This document shows, in pieces, positions 1-7,596 of a stretch of 64,000 nucleotides of DNA. How positions within the stretch are numbered: the first letter of the stretch is position 1; each line of letters opens with the position of its first letter. A program made the position numbers and the translations under genes. The notes under the pieces were generated by a model that searched no databases, was not told the origin of the DNA, and saw only the letters and a program-made list of their open reading frames with translations. The DNA is from Crystallibacter sulfonylureivorans_A (GTDB taxonomy: Bacteria > Actinomycetota > Actinomycetes > Actinomycetales > Micrococcaceae), in assembly GCF_047607445.1 (NCBI RefSeq), contig NZ_JBLKRT010000015.1, positions 1-64,000 on the forward strand, written 5' to 3'.

Positions 1-496
1 GCACATCGCTGAGGAACGCGCGGATCGGCGCGTCATCGCGTTCGATGACGGGGTAGTCCACCGGGGCCGGCTGCGGCACCTCGGTGGTCAGCTCGCGGCC
101 TTCCGCGATCCACTTGTCCCGGCCGCCGTCCAGCAAGCGCACGTCCTCGTGGCCGAACAAGGTGAACACCCACAGGGCATAGGCTGCCCACCAGTTGCTC
201 TTGTCTCCGTAGAGCACCACCGTGGTGTCGCGTCTGATGCCCTTGGAACCGAGAAGCGCGGCAAAGCCTTCCCCGTCCACGTAGTCGCGGGTATCCGGAT
301 CATTCAGGTCGGTGTGCCAGTCGATTTTCACCGCCGACGGGATGTGCCCGGTTTCGTACAGCAGAATGTCTTCGTCGGACTCCACGACCACCAGGCCGTC
401 CGTGCCCAGTTTGTCGGCCAACCACTGCGTGGAGACCAAGCGGTCGGGATTGGCGTAGGCGGCGAACTTTTCGTTCTGCTCAGCGGCAATGGGCAT
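1..496 (-). CDS. Thiosulfate sulfurtransferase (rhodanese), 3' end cut off by window
   Basis: Two-domain rhodanese that moves a sulfane sulfur from thiosulfate or 3-mercaptopyruvate to cyanide or another thiol acceptor in the cytosol. About 165 N-terminal residues are visible. They begin MPIAAEQNEKFAAY and contain the family's N-terminal domain signature, with the run VVVESDEDILLYETGHIPSA and, later, DTTVVLYGDKSNWWAAYA. The C-terminal domain with the catalytic cysteine lies beyond the left edge, so activity cannot be judged. The ATG at 496 has a GAAAGG Shine-Dalgarno 8 bases upstream. It is divergent from zapE. The family call is firm; the exact substrate is not. Confidence 0.85.
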   Translation of the reverse strand, partial: MPIAAEQNEKFAAYANPDRLVSTQWLADKLGTDGLVVVESDEDILLYETGHIPSAVKIDWHTDLNDPDTRDYVDGEGFAALLGSKGIRRDTTVVLYGDKSNWWAAYALWVFTLFGHEDVRLLDGGRDKWIAEGRELTTEVPQPAPVDYPVIERDDAPIRAFLSDV

Positions 497-842
497 GGCA
501 GGACCTTTCTGTAGCGTGCAGGGGCCGTCGATCACGGCGCGGGACTCCTGTTTAGCCTAACCACCGCAGCCGGCAAATGCTTCCGGGCGTTCACGCCGAG
601 CCATATTCGTCACCGGCGCCACATGGAATCCGTTCCCAATGAGGCCGGGCCGAGTTCCCGGTGAGGCCGGGTCGGGTTCCCGATGTGGCCGGGCCGGAAT
701 GCCGTGGCCGGGCGAAGTTCCCGATACGGCCCGGTCGACACCAACTGCCGCTGATTGGCGCGGGTAGCGTATCGTTTTGCTGGCGGCATTCCGTCCGCTA
801 TGTCTATGAACCCCATGTCAGGAAAGCAGCGGTAAGTTTCAC
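497..842. other. Intergenic region between divergent rhodanese and zapE genes
   Basis: 346 bases with no convincing gene. On the minus strand a TAGGCT box (rhodanese side, about 550-565) is a possible -10. The middle (641-730) carries imperfect tandem repeats annotated separately. Open frames here translate to proline/arginine-rich text that simply reads through the repeats and are not taken as genes. Confidence 0.6.
641..730. repeat. Imperfect 19-22 bp tandem repeats
   Basis: Four consecutive units start at 641, 663, 685 and 704, followed by a degenerate fifth at 726. The units follow GGCCGGGTCGGGTTCCCGAT with variation in the middle, preceded by GA, GA, GT and GT. The third unit is shorter (19 bases) and lacks the TTCCCGAT end. 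A degenerate unit ending TTCCCAAT precedes them at about 621-640. The unit length is not a multiple of three, so the array is not coding. Function unknown; it lies upstream of zapE. Confidence 0.75.
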
Positions 843-1880
843 GTGCCCAAGATTGAACAGCTTTCACGCCGGACCCCCAGTGTGTCCGTGGACGAACTGC
901 TGGCGGGCCTGCACCCGTCGCCGCGCTTCGGTGAGGTGTCCTTTGCCAGTTACCGGCCGGACCCGGCCCAGCCGTCACAGGCCGCCGCGGTCAAGGCCCT
1001 GCAGCACTTTGCCGCTGCCGTGGACCGGCCCAAGCCGAAGGGCCTGAGGAAGCTGTTTGGCGGCGGCAAGACGGAAAGCCGGGCCGGCATCTACCTGGAC
1101 GGCGGGTTCGGCGTAGGCAAGACGCACCTGCTCGCCTCGCTCTGGCACGCGGTGGACGGGCCGAAGGCCTTCGGTACCTTCGTCGAGTACACCAACCTGG
1201 TGGGTGCGCTGTCCTTCCGCAAGACGGTGGAAGCCCTGAGCAGCTACCGCCTGGTCTGCATCGACGAGTTCGAACTGGATGATCCAGGCGACACGGTGCT
1301 GATGTCGCGGCTGATGCGCGAGCTGGCCGACGCCGGGGTCAAGCTTGCCGCCACGTCCAATACCTTGCCCGGTTCGCTGGGGGAGGGCCGCTTTGCCGCC
1401 GTCGACTTCCAGCGCGAAATCCAGGTGCTCTCCGACCAGTTCGACGTCATCCGTGTAGACGGCGAAGACTACCGGCACCGCGGGCTCCCCGCCGCTCCGG
1501 AACCGCTCAGCAACCATGACCTCAAGCGCCGGTTGCACGACTTCGACGGCAAGGTGGTGGCCGCCGACGAATTCTCGGATTTGGTCAACCATCTGGAAGG
1601 CGTGCATCCCAGCCGCTACCGGCAGTTCCTCGACGGCGTGGATGCGGTGGCCTGGCACAATGTCCACACCATTTCCGAACAGGCCCTGGCCTTGCGGTTC
1701 GTGGTGCTGGCCGACCGCCTGTACGACAAGGATGTGCCGATCATCGCCAGCGGTGTGCCGTTCGATCAACTGTTCACACCGGAAATGATGTCCGGCGGCT
1801 ACATGAAGAAGTACTTCCGGGCCGTCTCCCGTTTGACCGCGCTGGCCCGTGAAGGCCAGACCGGCGAAGCCGCAGTCTAG
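843..1880 (+). CDS. zapE: Cell division protein ZapE / AFG1-family ATPase
   Basis: AFG1-like P-loop ATPase of 345 residues. In E. coli, ZapE acts on the FtsZ ring; in actinobacteria its role is less studied. Walker A is GGFGVGKTHL at about residues 87-96 and Walker B is LVCIDEFELDD at about 137-147, followed by the family's 'LMRELADAGV ... ATSNTLP' segment. The start is a GTG at 843; the N-terminus (MPKIEQLSRR) agrees with actinobacterial homologues. It stands alone, divergent from the rhodanese gene and convergent with the small 2018-2266 gene. Length is close to the family norm. Confidence 0.9.
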   Translation: MPKIEQLSRRTPSVSVDELLAGLHPSPRFGEVSFASYRPDPAQPSQAAAVKALQHFAAAVDRPKPKGLRKLFGGGKTESRAGIYLDGGFGVGKTHLLASLWHAVDGPKAFGTFVEYTNLVGALSFRKTVEALSSYRLVCIDEFELDDPGDTVLMSRLMRELADAGVKLAATSNTLPGSLGEGRFAAVDFQREIQVLSDQFDVIRVDGEDYRHRGLPAAPEPLSNHDLKRRLHDFDGKVVAADEFSDLVNHLEGVHPSRYRQFLDGVDAVAWHNVHTISEQALALRFVVLADRLYDKDVPIIASGVPFDQLFTPEMMSGGYMKKYFRAVSRLTALAREGQTGEAAV

Positions 1881-1920
1881 ATCCCGACCGTTCCCGGGCA
1901 AGCACCGCACCTGAACGAAA

Positions 1921-1955
1921 CAGCGCCGCCCTTCAACGAAGAGCGGCGCTGCCTT
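1921..1955 (+). terminator. Hairpin after zapE
   Basis: Stem CAGCGCCGC (1921-1929) pairs with GCGGCGCTG (1943-1951), then GCCTTAA. The tail is poor in T, so this is a GC-rich hairpin terminator candidate between convergent genes, not a classical one. Confidence 0.45.
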
Positions 1956-2017
1956 AATGAAGAAGGGCGCCGGCGCCGCCTCCCGGCGGTCCGGCACCCT
2001 CCTTGGCGTGCTAAGGA

Positions 2018-2266
2018 CTAGTTGGACGAGGGCTTCCCGTCGGACGGCGCCTGGCCACCCCTGCCGCCGAACGAATCGACGAAGCCGGATGCCTTGGCCT
2101 GCAGGCCGTCTACCTGCTCGGAATACTTACCGCCGGTCTTGGTATCGATGTATCCACCGACGTTGCCGACGGCACCCTTGATCGTGTCAGAGTTTTCTCC
2201 CACGAGACCGGCTGCCTTGTCCTTGAGTGCTCCTGCCCTGCCCTTGAGCTCGTCAAATAACGACAC
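2018..2266 (-). CDS. Small CsbD-like / MT0933-family protein
   Basis: 82-residue hydrophilic protein starting MSLFDELKGRAGALKDKAAG, with helix-forming Lys/Ala/Gly repeats and the run GKYSEQVDGLQAKA. It matches the actinobacterial family catalogued as 'antitoxin MT0933-like' (Rv0909-like), which also resembles CsbD stress proteins. The GTG at 2266 is chosen because an AAGGAGG Shine-Dalgarno ends 5 bases before it; the GTG at 2272 overlaps that site. No toxin partner lies beside it: the neighbours are zapE and a tRNA cluster. The antitoxin name is therefore doubtful here; a stress-related small protein is equally possible. Confidence 0.75.
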   Translation of the reverse strand: MSLFDELKGRAGALKDKAAGLVGENSDTIKGAVGNVGGYIDTKTGGKYSEQVDGLQAKASGFVDSFGGRGGQAPSDGKPSSN

Positions 2267-2384
2267 TGGCACCTCCTTTCCGACGGGGGGCCTTTCGCCC
2301 CTGCCATTCCATCGTAGGCACTTCGCAGCGGGTGCTCAATAGTTTAAACAACAAAGGCTCCCGCGAAGGGGAGCCATCCGATGG

Positions 2385-2456
2385 TGGGCGATACTGGGAT
2401 CGAACCAGTGACCTCTTCCGTGTCAGGGAAGCGCGCTACCGCTGCGCCAATCGCCC
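2385..2456 (-). tRNA. tRNA-Val (anticodon GAC)
   Basis: Full cloverleaf on the minus strand: acceptor GGGCGAT/ATCGCCC, D arm, anticodon loop CTGACAC (GAC), T arm GGTTCGATCC, discriminator A at 2385. CCA is encoded directly after it (2384-2382). Confidence 0.97.
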
Positions 2457-2501
2457 CGGTCTGCCCGAGGCGGGCGATGGAGGAACTGAAGAAAAAACTG
2501 G

Positions 2502-2575
2502 AGCGGACGACGGGATTCGAACCCGCGACATCCACCTTGGCAAGGTGGTGCTCTAGCCAGCTGAGCTACGTCCGC
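2502..2575 (-). tRNA. tRNA-Gly (anticodon GCC)
   Basis: Cloverleaf with acceptor GCGGACG/CGTCCGC, anticodon loop TTGCCAA (GCC), T arm GGTTCGAATCC and discriminator T at 2502. CCA is encoded (2501-2499). Confidence 0.97.
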
Positions 2576-2610
2576 ACGAAACGGTTCCGGATTACTCCGG
2601 TCTGTTTCAG

Positions 2611-2682
2611 TGGGCGATACTGGGATCGAACCAGTGACCTCTTCCGTGTCAGGGAAGCGCGCTACCGCTGCGCCAATCGCCC
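2611..2682 (-). tRNA. tRNA-Val (anticodon GAC), second copy
   Basis: Identical in its mature part to the copy at 2385-2456. The downstream bases are CTG, so CCA is not encoded here. Confidence 0.97.
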
Positions 2683-2727
2683 GTGATCTCTCACGAGATG
2701 TGTGCCTGCTTGCCGTGCCACCGCACG

Positions 2728-2798
2728 AGGTGGGGACGGGATTCGAACCCGCGTATACGGCTTTGCAGGCCGCTGCCTCGCCTCTCGGCCACCCCACC
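2728..2798 (-). tRNA. tRNA-Cys (anticodon GCA)
   Basis: 71-base cloverleaf, acceptor GGTGGGG/CCCCACC, anticodon loop CTGCAAA (GCA), discriminator T. CCA is not encoded. Confidence 0.96.
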
Positions 2799-2859
2799 GC
2801 GCCTATGGGCTAATGCCCTAGGACCGGCCAGCGACGCTGGCACTAAACAGTGACTTGCG

Positions 2860-2933
2860 AGCGGACGACGGGATTCGAACCCGCGACATCCACCTTGGCA
2901 AGGTGGTGCTCTAGCCAGCTGAGCTACGTCCGC
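2860..2933 (-). tRNA. tRNA-Gly (anticodon GCC), second copy
   Basis: Same mature sequence as 2502-2575 and first in the minus-strand cluster (Gly-Cys-Val-Gly-Val). CCA is not encoded in this copy. Confidence 0.97.
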
Positions 2934-3012
2934 AGAAGTTATCCATCACTGTAACCGCGAACCGTTTGTGGAACCGCTCGCGGCGTCGTTGTGATTTCCA
3001 ACGAGTAAAAAC

Positions 3013-3040
3013 TCTATAGGACGTTTCGCGCTTCGTCCAA
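3013..3040 (-). promoter_or_regulatory. Promoter of the minus-strand tRNA cluster
   Basis: On the minus strand TTGGAC (3040-3035), a 16-base spacer and TATAGA (3018-3013), about 80 bases upstream of the first tRNA-Gly. This is a near-consensus sigma-A type promoter as expected for stable RNA. Confidence 0.65.
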
Positions 3041-3187
3041 TCGGCATCTCCAGCGCGTGAAACGCCGGTGAAACCGGCGGGTCCTAGAGCCCGCCGTCGG
3101 TACTCTTCAGGGCGGCCGTCGCGCCTTTGCTGCGACCTCCAGCGCGGCCGCATCAGCCGACATGCAGGCAGCACGTCCCGCCGATTT

Positions 3188-3215
3188 TTGATTCTCCGGA
3201 CCTGTGGGCTAGCAT
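3188..3215 (+). promoter_or_regulatory. Promoter of tRNA-Val(CAC)
   Basis: TTGATT (3188-3193), a 16-base spacer and TAGCAT (3210-3215), 44 bases upstream of the mature tRNA end. Confidence 0.55.
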
Positions 3216-3259
3216 TTCTACACGTTGCAGAAAGCGTTCGGCGCATCGGCAACATGTTG

Positions 3260-3331
3260 GGGCGATTGGCGCAGTGGTAGCGCGCTTCGTTCACACCGAA
3301 GAGGTCACTGGTTCGAACCCAGTATCGCCCA
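3260..3331 (+). tRNA. tRNA-Val (anticodon CAC)
   Basis: Cloverleaf with acceptor GGGCGAT/ATCGCCC and anticodon loop TTCACAC (CAC). It differs from the Val-GAC genes at only a few positions, mostly in the anticodon arm. Discriminator A at 3331, CCA encoded at 3332-3334. Confidence 0.97.
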
Positions 3332-3345
3332 CCACTTCACAACAT

Positions 3346-3377
3346 CCCGGCCAGGCAGCAGCCCGGCCGGGATTTTT
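3346..3377 (+). terminator. Terminator after tRNA-Val(CAC)
   Basis: Stem CCCGGCC (3346-3352) with GGCCGGG (3365-3371), then ATTTTT. Classical Rho-independent shape. Confidence 0.8.
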
Positions 3378-3480
3378 GTTGTGCGATACCAAGGACACCG
3401 AAGGGTGCCGGTGGCAGCAGGCGGCCGGCAACCGAGGATTGCGGACCGTAACCGTCAGTGGAACCTGAGAAGATCTCTAT

Positions 3481-4350
3481 ATGACTGCACCACTCCTTGC
3501 GCATGCCACCGCCAACGGCCGGATGTACGCGCGCTCCACCTCGGAGCCGCCGTCGGTCCCTTCCATCACCACCGTGATCGCGCAGGAGCCGACCACGCTG
3601 GACGGCTGGTTTGCGCACATGGCCGCCACTTCGTTGGCCTCGGACGCCCGGTTGGCCGAAGCCGCCGGGAATCCAGGTCGGCTGCGGACACTGGCAAAAG
3701 AAGCCACGCTGGCGGCCGACCGCTACCGGGACGCGGCGGCGCTGCGCGGCGACCGGGTCCACGGATATTGCGAACAGGTGGCGCTGCGGGCGCTGGGTAA
3801 GGACCATGATGTCGCCGGCGCCAGGGAGGCCCTCAAGGCAAACGGGGAAGAAGCCTTTGCCGACAGGTTCGATGAATGGTGGCAGCTCTACTCGGTCGAG
3901 CCGATTGCTCCGGAGATCACTGTCTGGAACCAGGAAGTGGGGTACGCCGGCACCCTGGACCTGGTGGCCCGGATCGGCGGTCGTACCTGCCTGATCGACT
4001 TCAAGACCAAGGGGACCGACCGCAACGGCCAGGTCAAGGCGCTCAATGACAAGGTGGTCATGCAGTTGGTTGCGGGCATGAAGGCCCAGGAGTCGCTGGT
4101 GGACGGTGCCGCGGGAAGCTGGGAGCCGTGGGCGCACGGCGAGGACCCGCTGCTGCTGGGCGTGGCGATCGGCGAGACGGAAGTCCGCCCCATGCGGGCC
4201 AACCCGGAGGTGCTCCGCTGGCACTGGTACCGGTTCTGCTCGTTGCGGCGTGCCTGGGAGACGCATCTTCAGGTGTCGGAAGCCGGCCGCGCGCTGCTGC
4301 CGATCGCGCCTCCGTCCCCGGCACTGCAGGCAGCCCAACAGGCCCACTAA
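3481..4350 (+). CDS. PD-(D/E)XK nuclease-fold protein, function unknown
   Basis: 289-residue protein with the core of a RecB/Cas4-like nuclease fold: GTLDLV at about residues 158-163 and LIDFKTK at about 172-178. These supply the D...(D/E)xK metal-binding set. The middle segment (DRYRDAAALRGDRVHGYCEQ) resembles the helical region of phage- and Cas4-type exonucleases. The start ATG at 3481 has only a weak GAGAAGA site before it. It lies between a tRNA terminator and def, about 63 bases before def, so it may be co-transcribed with it. Substrate (DNA or other nucleic acid) cannot be told from sequence. The fold call is good; the role is not known. Confidence 0.7.
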   Translation: MTAPLLAHATANGRMYARSTSEPPSVPSITTVIAQEPTTLDGWFAHMAATSLASDARLAEAAGNPGRLRTLAKEATLAADRYRDAAALRGDRVHGYCEQVALRALGKDHDVAGAREALKANGEEAFADRFDEWWQLYSVEPIAPEITVWNQEVGYAGTLDLVARIGGRTCLIDFKTKGTDRNGQVKALNDKVVMQLVAGMKAQESLVDGAAGSWEPWAHGEDPLLLGVAIGETEVRPMRANPEVLRWHWYRFCSLRRAWETHLQVSEAGRALLPIAPPSPALQAAQQAH

Positions 4351-4413
4351 ACTGGACCGGAACCCAACCACTTTCAGCGCCGTCAACGCGGCAGCAGTGA
4401 GGACAAGAACTAC

Positions 4414-5010
4414 ATGGCGATCCTGAGCATCCGGATTATCGGCGACCCCGTCCTGCGGACCAAGGCGGAACCGGTGACCGAGTTCGGGCCGGAACTGGCC
4501 AAGCTGGTGGCGGACATGGACGAAACCATGGAGGACGTCGACGGAGCCGGGCTGGCCGCCCCGCAAATCGGCGTCAGCCTGCGGGTCTTCACGTTCCGGG
4601 TGGGTGGGCAAAGGGGCCACGTGGTCAACCCCGTGCTTGAGCTCAGCGAAGACTTCCAAGAAGACGTGGCCGAAGGCTGCCTGTCTATTCCCGGGCTGGG
4701 CTATCCGGTCCGCCGGCGCCGCTGGACCCGGGTCACGGGCCAGGATGTGCACGGCAATCCGGTGGAGTACCAAGGCGAAGGCATGCTGGCCCGCTGCTTC
4801 CAGCATGAGACCGACCACCTGGACGGCATCCTCTACATCGACCACCTGACCGGCGAGGACCGCAAGAACGCGCTGCGATCCATCCGCAACGCGGGTTATA
4901 ACGAAGTAGCCGGCGAAACCCAGGCCAAGCGTGCAGCCCACGTCGGTTCGGGCTTCAGCCGCGCAGCGGCACCGGCACGGACCGGTTCCTTCGGGCAGCC
5001 GCTGGCATGA
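4414..5010 (+). CDS. def: Peptide deformylase
   Basis: Removes the formyl group from the N-terminal methionine of new proteins in the cytosol. 198 residues with all three motifs: GAGLAAPQIG (46-55), EGCLSIPG (87-94, metal-binding Cys) and QHETDH (130-135, two metal-binding His and catalytic Glu). Start ATG at 4414 follows GAGGA. Its stop overlaps the fmt start by four bases (ATGA), so deformylase and formyltransferase are translationally coupled, as in many bacteria. The tail after residue 165 is Ala/Arg-rich and variable in the family. Confidence 0.97.
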   Translation: MAILSIRIIGDPVLRTKAEPVTEFGPELAKLVADMDETMEDVDGAGLAAPQIGVSLRVFTFRVGGQRGHVVNPVLELSEDFQEDVAEGCLSIPGLGYPVRRRRWTRVTGQDVHGNPVEYQGEGMLARCFQHETDHLDGILYIDHLTGEDRKNALRSIRNAGYNEVAGETQAKRAAHVGSGFSRAAAPARTGSFGQPLA

Positions 5011-5957
5011 CGGACGGCGGGAGCGGGTTGCGCGTCCTATTCGCCGGCACGCCTGCGGTGGCGGTGCCGTCCCTTGACCGGCTGGTCCAGGACGGTTTCG
5101 AGATCGTGGCAGTGCTCACCCGGGAGGATGCGCCGGTCGGCAGGAAACGCGTCCTGACTCCCTCACCGGTGGCCGCCCGTGCCGGCGAACTCGGCGTCCC
5201 GGTGATCCGGGCCAACCGGATCGACCAGACCGCGATGGAGGCCATCCGGTCGGCCGCTCCGGACGTGGCCGCCATTGTGGCCTACGGCGGTTTGGTCCCG
5301 GAAACAGCATTGGGCATCCCGGAACACGGCTGGATCAACCTGCACTTCTCGCTGTTGCCCGCATGGCGCGGTGCCGCGCCGGTGCAGCATGCCGTCATCA
5401 ACGGAGATGACGTCACCGGTGCTTCCACCTTTCTGCTGGAAAAGGGCCTGGACACCGGCCCGGTCTACGGCACGCTGACCGAGGCATTGCGCCCGGAGGA
5501 CACCAGCGGCGACGTGCTGGACCGGCTGTCCCGCAGCGGCGCCGTGCTGCTGTCCCAAACCCTCGCGGCCGTTGGCGCAGGCAAAGCCGCGGCTGTGGCA
5601 CAAACCGGCGAGGTCAGCCTGGCGCCGAAGCTGTCCTTGGAGGACGGGCACATCGACTGGCAGCAGCCGGCACTCGCCATCCGCCGCCGCATCAACGGTG
5701 TGACGCCCGAGCCGGGTGCCTGGACCATGCTTGCGGGGCAGCGATTCAAACTGGGACCGGTACGGCCGCGGCCGGAAACCCGGGACTTGCCGCCGGGCGC
5801 CGTCAGGCTGTCCGGCGGATCGTCCGCGTCCGCACTGGTGGGTACCGGCTCGCATGCGGTTGAGCTGGACAAGGTCCAGCCGGCAGGCAAAAAGATGATG
5901 GATGCTGCAGACTGGGCCCGCGGGCTTGGGCAGCGTGAGGATGTGCACTTCGAATGA
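5007..5957 (+). CDS. fmt: Methionyl-tRNA formyltransferase
   Basis: Formylates initiator Met-tRNA using 10-formyl-tetrahydrofolate. 316 residues: N-terminal formyltransferase domain with the conserved HFSLLPAWRGAAP segment (about 112-124) that holds the SLLP loop, then the C-terminal tRNA-binding domain from about residue 205. Coupled to def upstream (ATGA) and to rsmB downstream (ATGA), giving a def-fmt-rsmB translation-related operon. Confidence 0.97.
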   Translation: MTDGGSGLRVLFAGTPAVAVPSLDRLVQDGFEIVAVLTREDAPVGRKRVLTPSPVAARAGELGVPVIRANRIDQTAMEAIRSAAPDVAAIVAYGGLVPETALGIPEHGWINLHFSLLPAWRGAAPVQHAVINGDDVTGASTFLLEKGLDTGPVYGTLTEALRPEDTSGDVLDRLSRSGAVLLSQTLAAVGAGKAAAVAQTGEVSLAPKLSLEDGHIDWQQPALAIRRRINGVTPEPGAWTMLAGQRFKLGPVRPRPETRDLPPGAVRLSGGSSASALVGTGSHAVELDKVQPAGKKMMDAADWARGLGQREDVHFE

Positions 5958-7528
5958 GCGGCCGGAACGAAGGCGGCCGGAACAGCGGCCGCGGCAACAA
6001 TGAAGGGCTCGGACGCCAGGGCGGCAGGGGCCAGGGAAGCGGTCGACGCGATGCTGCCGGTCGTGAGCGCAACCGCGGCGGCACCCGGCACTACTCGCAA
6101 TCGGCACCGTCGCAGCGGTCCAGGACGGCAGATCCTGCCCGGCTGGCCGCCTTCGAGGTGCTGCGCGCGGTGGAACGGGACGACGCGTATGCGAACCTGG
6201 TGCTGCCGGCGAGCATTCGCAAACACCGGCTGGACAAGCGGGACGCCGGTTTCGCCACGGAGCTGACCTACGGCGCGTTGCGCGGCCTGGGCACCTACGA
6301 TGCCATCCTCGCCCGCTGTGTCGACCGGCCCCTGGAGCAGTTGGACCCGGCGATCCTTGACGCCTTGCGCCTCGGCGCCCACCAGTTGCTGGCCATGCGG
6401 GTCCCGGCCCACGCCGCCTTGGACCAGACGGTCAGCCTGGCCCGCGCGGTCATCGGTGCCGGGCCGGGGTCGCTGATCAATGCCGTGCTGCGCAAGGTGA
6501 CGGCGCACGACCTGAGCGGCTGGACCGCCGAGCTGACCGCGGGGGAGACCGACCCGGTCAAGGCAGCCGCCCTGGAACACAGCCATCCGGAATGGATCGT
6601 GCGCGCCCTGCGGCAGTCGTTGGCCGGACATGGCCGCAGCGTGGACGAAGTGGAAGACCTGTTGGCTGCCGACAACGCCGCGCCGGTGGTGAATCTGGTG
6701 GCCCTGCCCGGACTGGGTTCGTTGGACGAGGCGGTCGAGGCAGGCGCCGAGCCCGGCGAACTGGTGGAGGGTTCGGCCCTGTATGCCGGCGGCGACGTCG
6801 GCCGCCTGGCCAGCGTACGGGCCGGAACCACCCGAGTGCAGGACGCCGGCTCGCAACTGGTGGCCCGTGCCCTGGCCGCCGCTGCCCCATCCTCTCCCGG
6901 AGAGCGGTGGCTTGACCTGTGCGCCGGCCCCGGCGGCAAGGCGGCGCTGCTGGCCGCGCTGGCCGCCGAACAGGGCGCCACACTGCTGGCCAATGAGGTA
7001 GCCGAGCACCGGGCTGAGTTGGTCCGCAAGGCGCTGGCGCCGGTCCCGGCAGACGTCTGGGAAGTCCGAACCGGAGATGGCCGCGAGGTCGGCGACCAGT
7101 ACGCCGGCCAGTTCGACCGGATCATGGTGGACGCGCCCTGCACGGGATTGGGAGCGCTCCGGCGCCGACCGGAATCCCGTTGGCGCCGGAAGCCCTCCGA
7201 CGTTGCGCAACTTGGTCCGCTGCAGCGCGACCTGCTCGAAGCCGCCGTCGCGGCCGCGAAGCCGGGCGGCCTGATCGCCTACGTGACCTGCTCACCGCAC
7301 CCGGCAGAGACGACCGCAGTCGTGGCCGACCTGCTCCGCCGGCACCCCGGGCTGGACCTCCTGGACACGTCCGCCGTCCTCGACGGCGTCAGCCTGCCGG
7401 GCCATCTGGACGCAGGACAACCGGGAGGGGACACGCTTGGCCGGGCCGGCGGGACAACCACGCAACTCTGGCCGCATCGCCACGGCACCGATGCCATGTT
7501 CATGGCCCTGCTGCGCCGGAGCAGCTGA
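5954..7528 (+). CDS. rsmB: 16S rRNA cytosine-5 methyltransferase RsmB (Sun/Fmu)
   Basis: Makes m5C967 in 16S rRNA using S-adenosylmethionine. 524 residues: a Gly/Arg/Asn-rich basic leader (1-50), a NusB-like RNA-binding domain (about 58-190), then the methyltransferase domain. SAM motif DLCAGPGGKAAL is near residue 320; the two active-site cysteines are in DAPCTGLG (about 392) and TCSPHP (about 444). The low-complexity leader is longer than in enteric homologues, a common actinobacterial feature. Overlaps fmt by four bases. Confidence 0.95.
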   Translation: MSGRNEGGRNSGRGNNEGLGRQGGRGQGSGRRDAAGRERNRGGTRHYSQSAPSQRSRTADPARLAAFEVLRAVERDDAYANLVLPASIRKHRLDKRDAGFATELTYGALRGLGTYDAILARCVDRPLEQLDPAILDALRLGAHQLLAMRVPAHAALDQTVSLARAVIGAGPGSLINAVLRKVTAHDLSGWTAELTAGETDPVKAAALEHSHPEWIVRALRQSLAGHGRSVDEVEDLLAADNAAPVVNLVALPGLGSLDEAVEAGAEPGELVEGSALYAGGDVGRLASVRAGTTRVQDAGSQLVARALAAAAPSSPGERWLDLCAGPGGKAALLAALAAEQGATLLANEVAEHRAELVRKALAPVPADVWEVRTGDGREVGDQYAGQFDRIMVDAPCTGLGALRRRPESRWRRKPSDVAQLGPLQRDLLEAAVAAAKPGGLIAYVTCSPHPAETTAVVADLLRRHPGLDLLDTSAVLDGVSLPGHLDAGQPGGDTLGRAGGTTTQLWPHRHGTDAMFMALLRRSS

Positions 7529-7596
7529 CCCGCCCCGGGGCAACCGGCCCAGGTTCCCCCACTCCTACAACACCAAGACAGGCAGGCAAGCACCCG

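Larger units (their letters stand above)
2934..3259. other. Control region between divergent tRNA units
   Basis: 326 bases without a gene. It holds a minus-strand promoter (3013-3040), a plus-strand promoter (3188-3215) and GC-rich inverted sequences around 3066-3100. No further RNA gene was recognised. Confidence 0.6.

Noticed and set aside
2018..2266. Toxin-antitoxin system at the CsbD-like gene
   Set aside because: The family name mentions antitoxin, but no toxin gene is adjacent on either side.
2385..2933. Direct repeats suggestive of CRISPR
   Set aside because: The repeats are the duplicated tRNA-Val and tRNA-Gly genes. No CRISPR array or cas gene was found anywhere in the window.
3337..4941. 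534-codon open frame on the minus strand opposite the nuclease and def genes
   Set aside because: High-GC antisense shadow: it runs across a terminator and two well-identified genes and its translation matches no family.
5465..7210. 581-codon minus-strand frame opposite fmt and rsmB
   Set aside because: Shadow of two certain genes; composition is Arg/Gly/Gln-rich as expected for antisense of GC-rich coding DNA.
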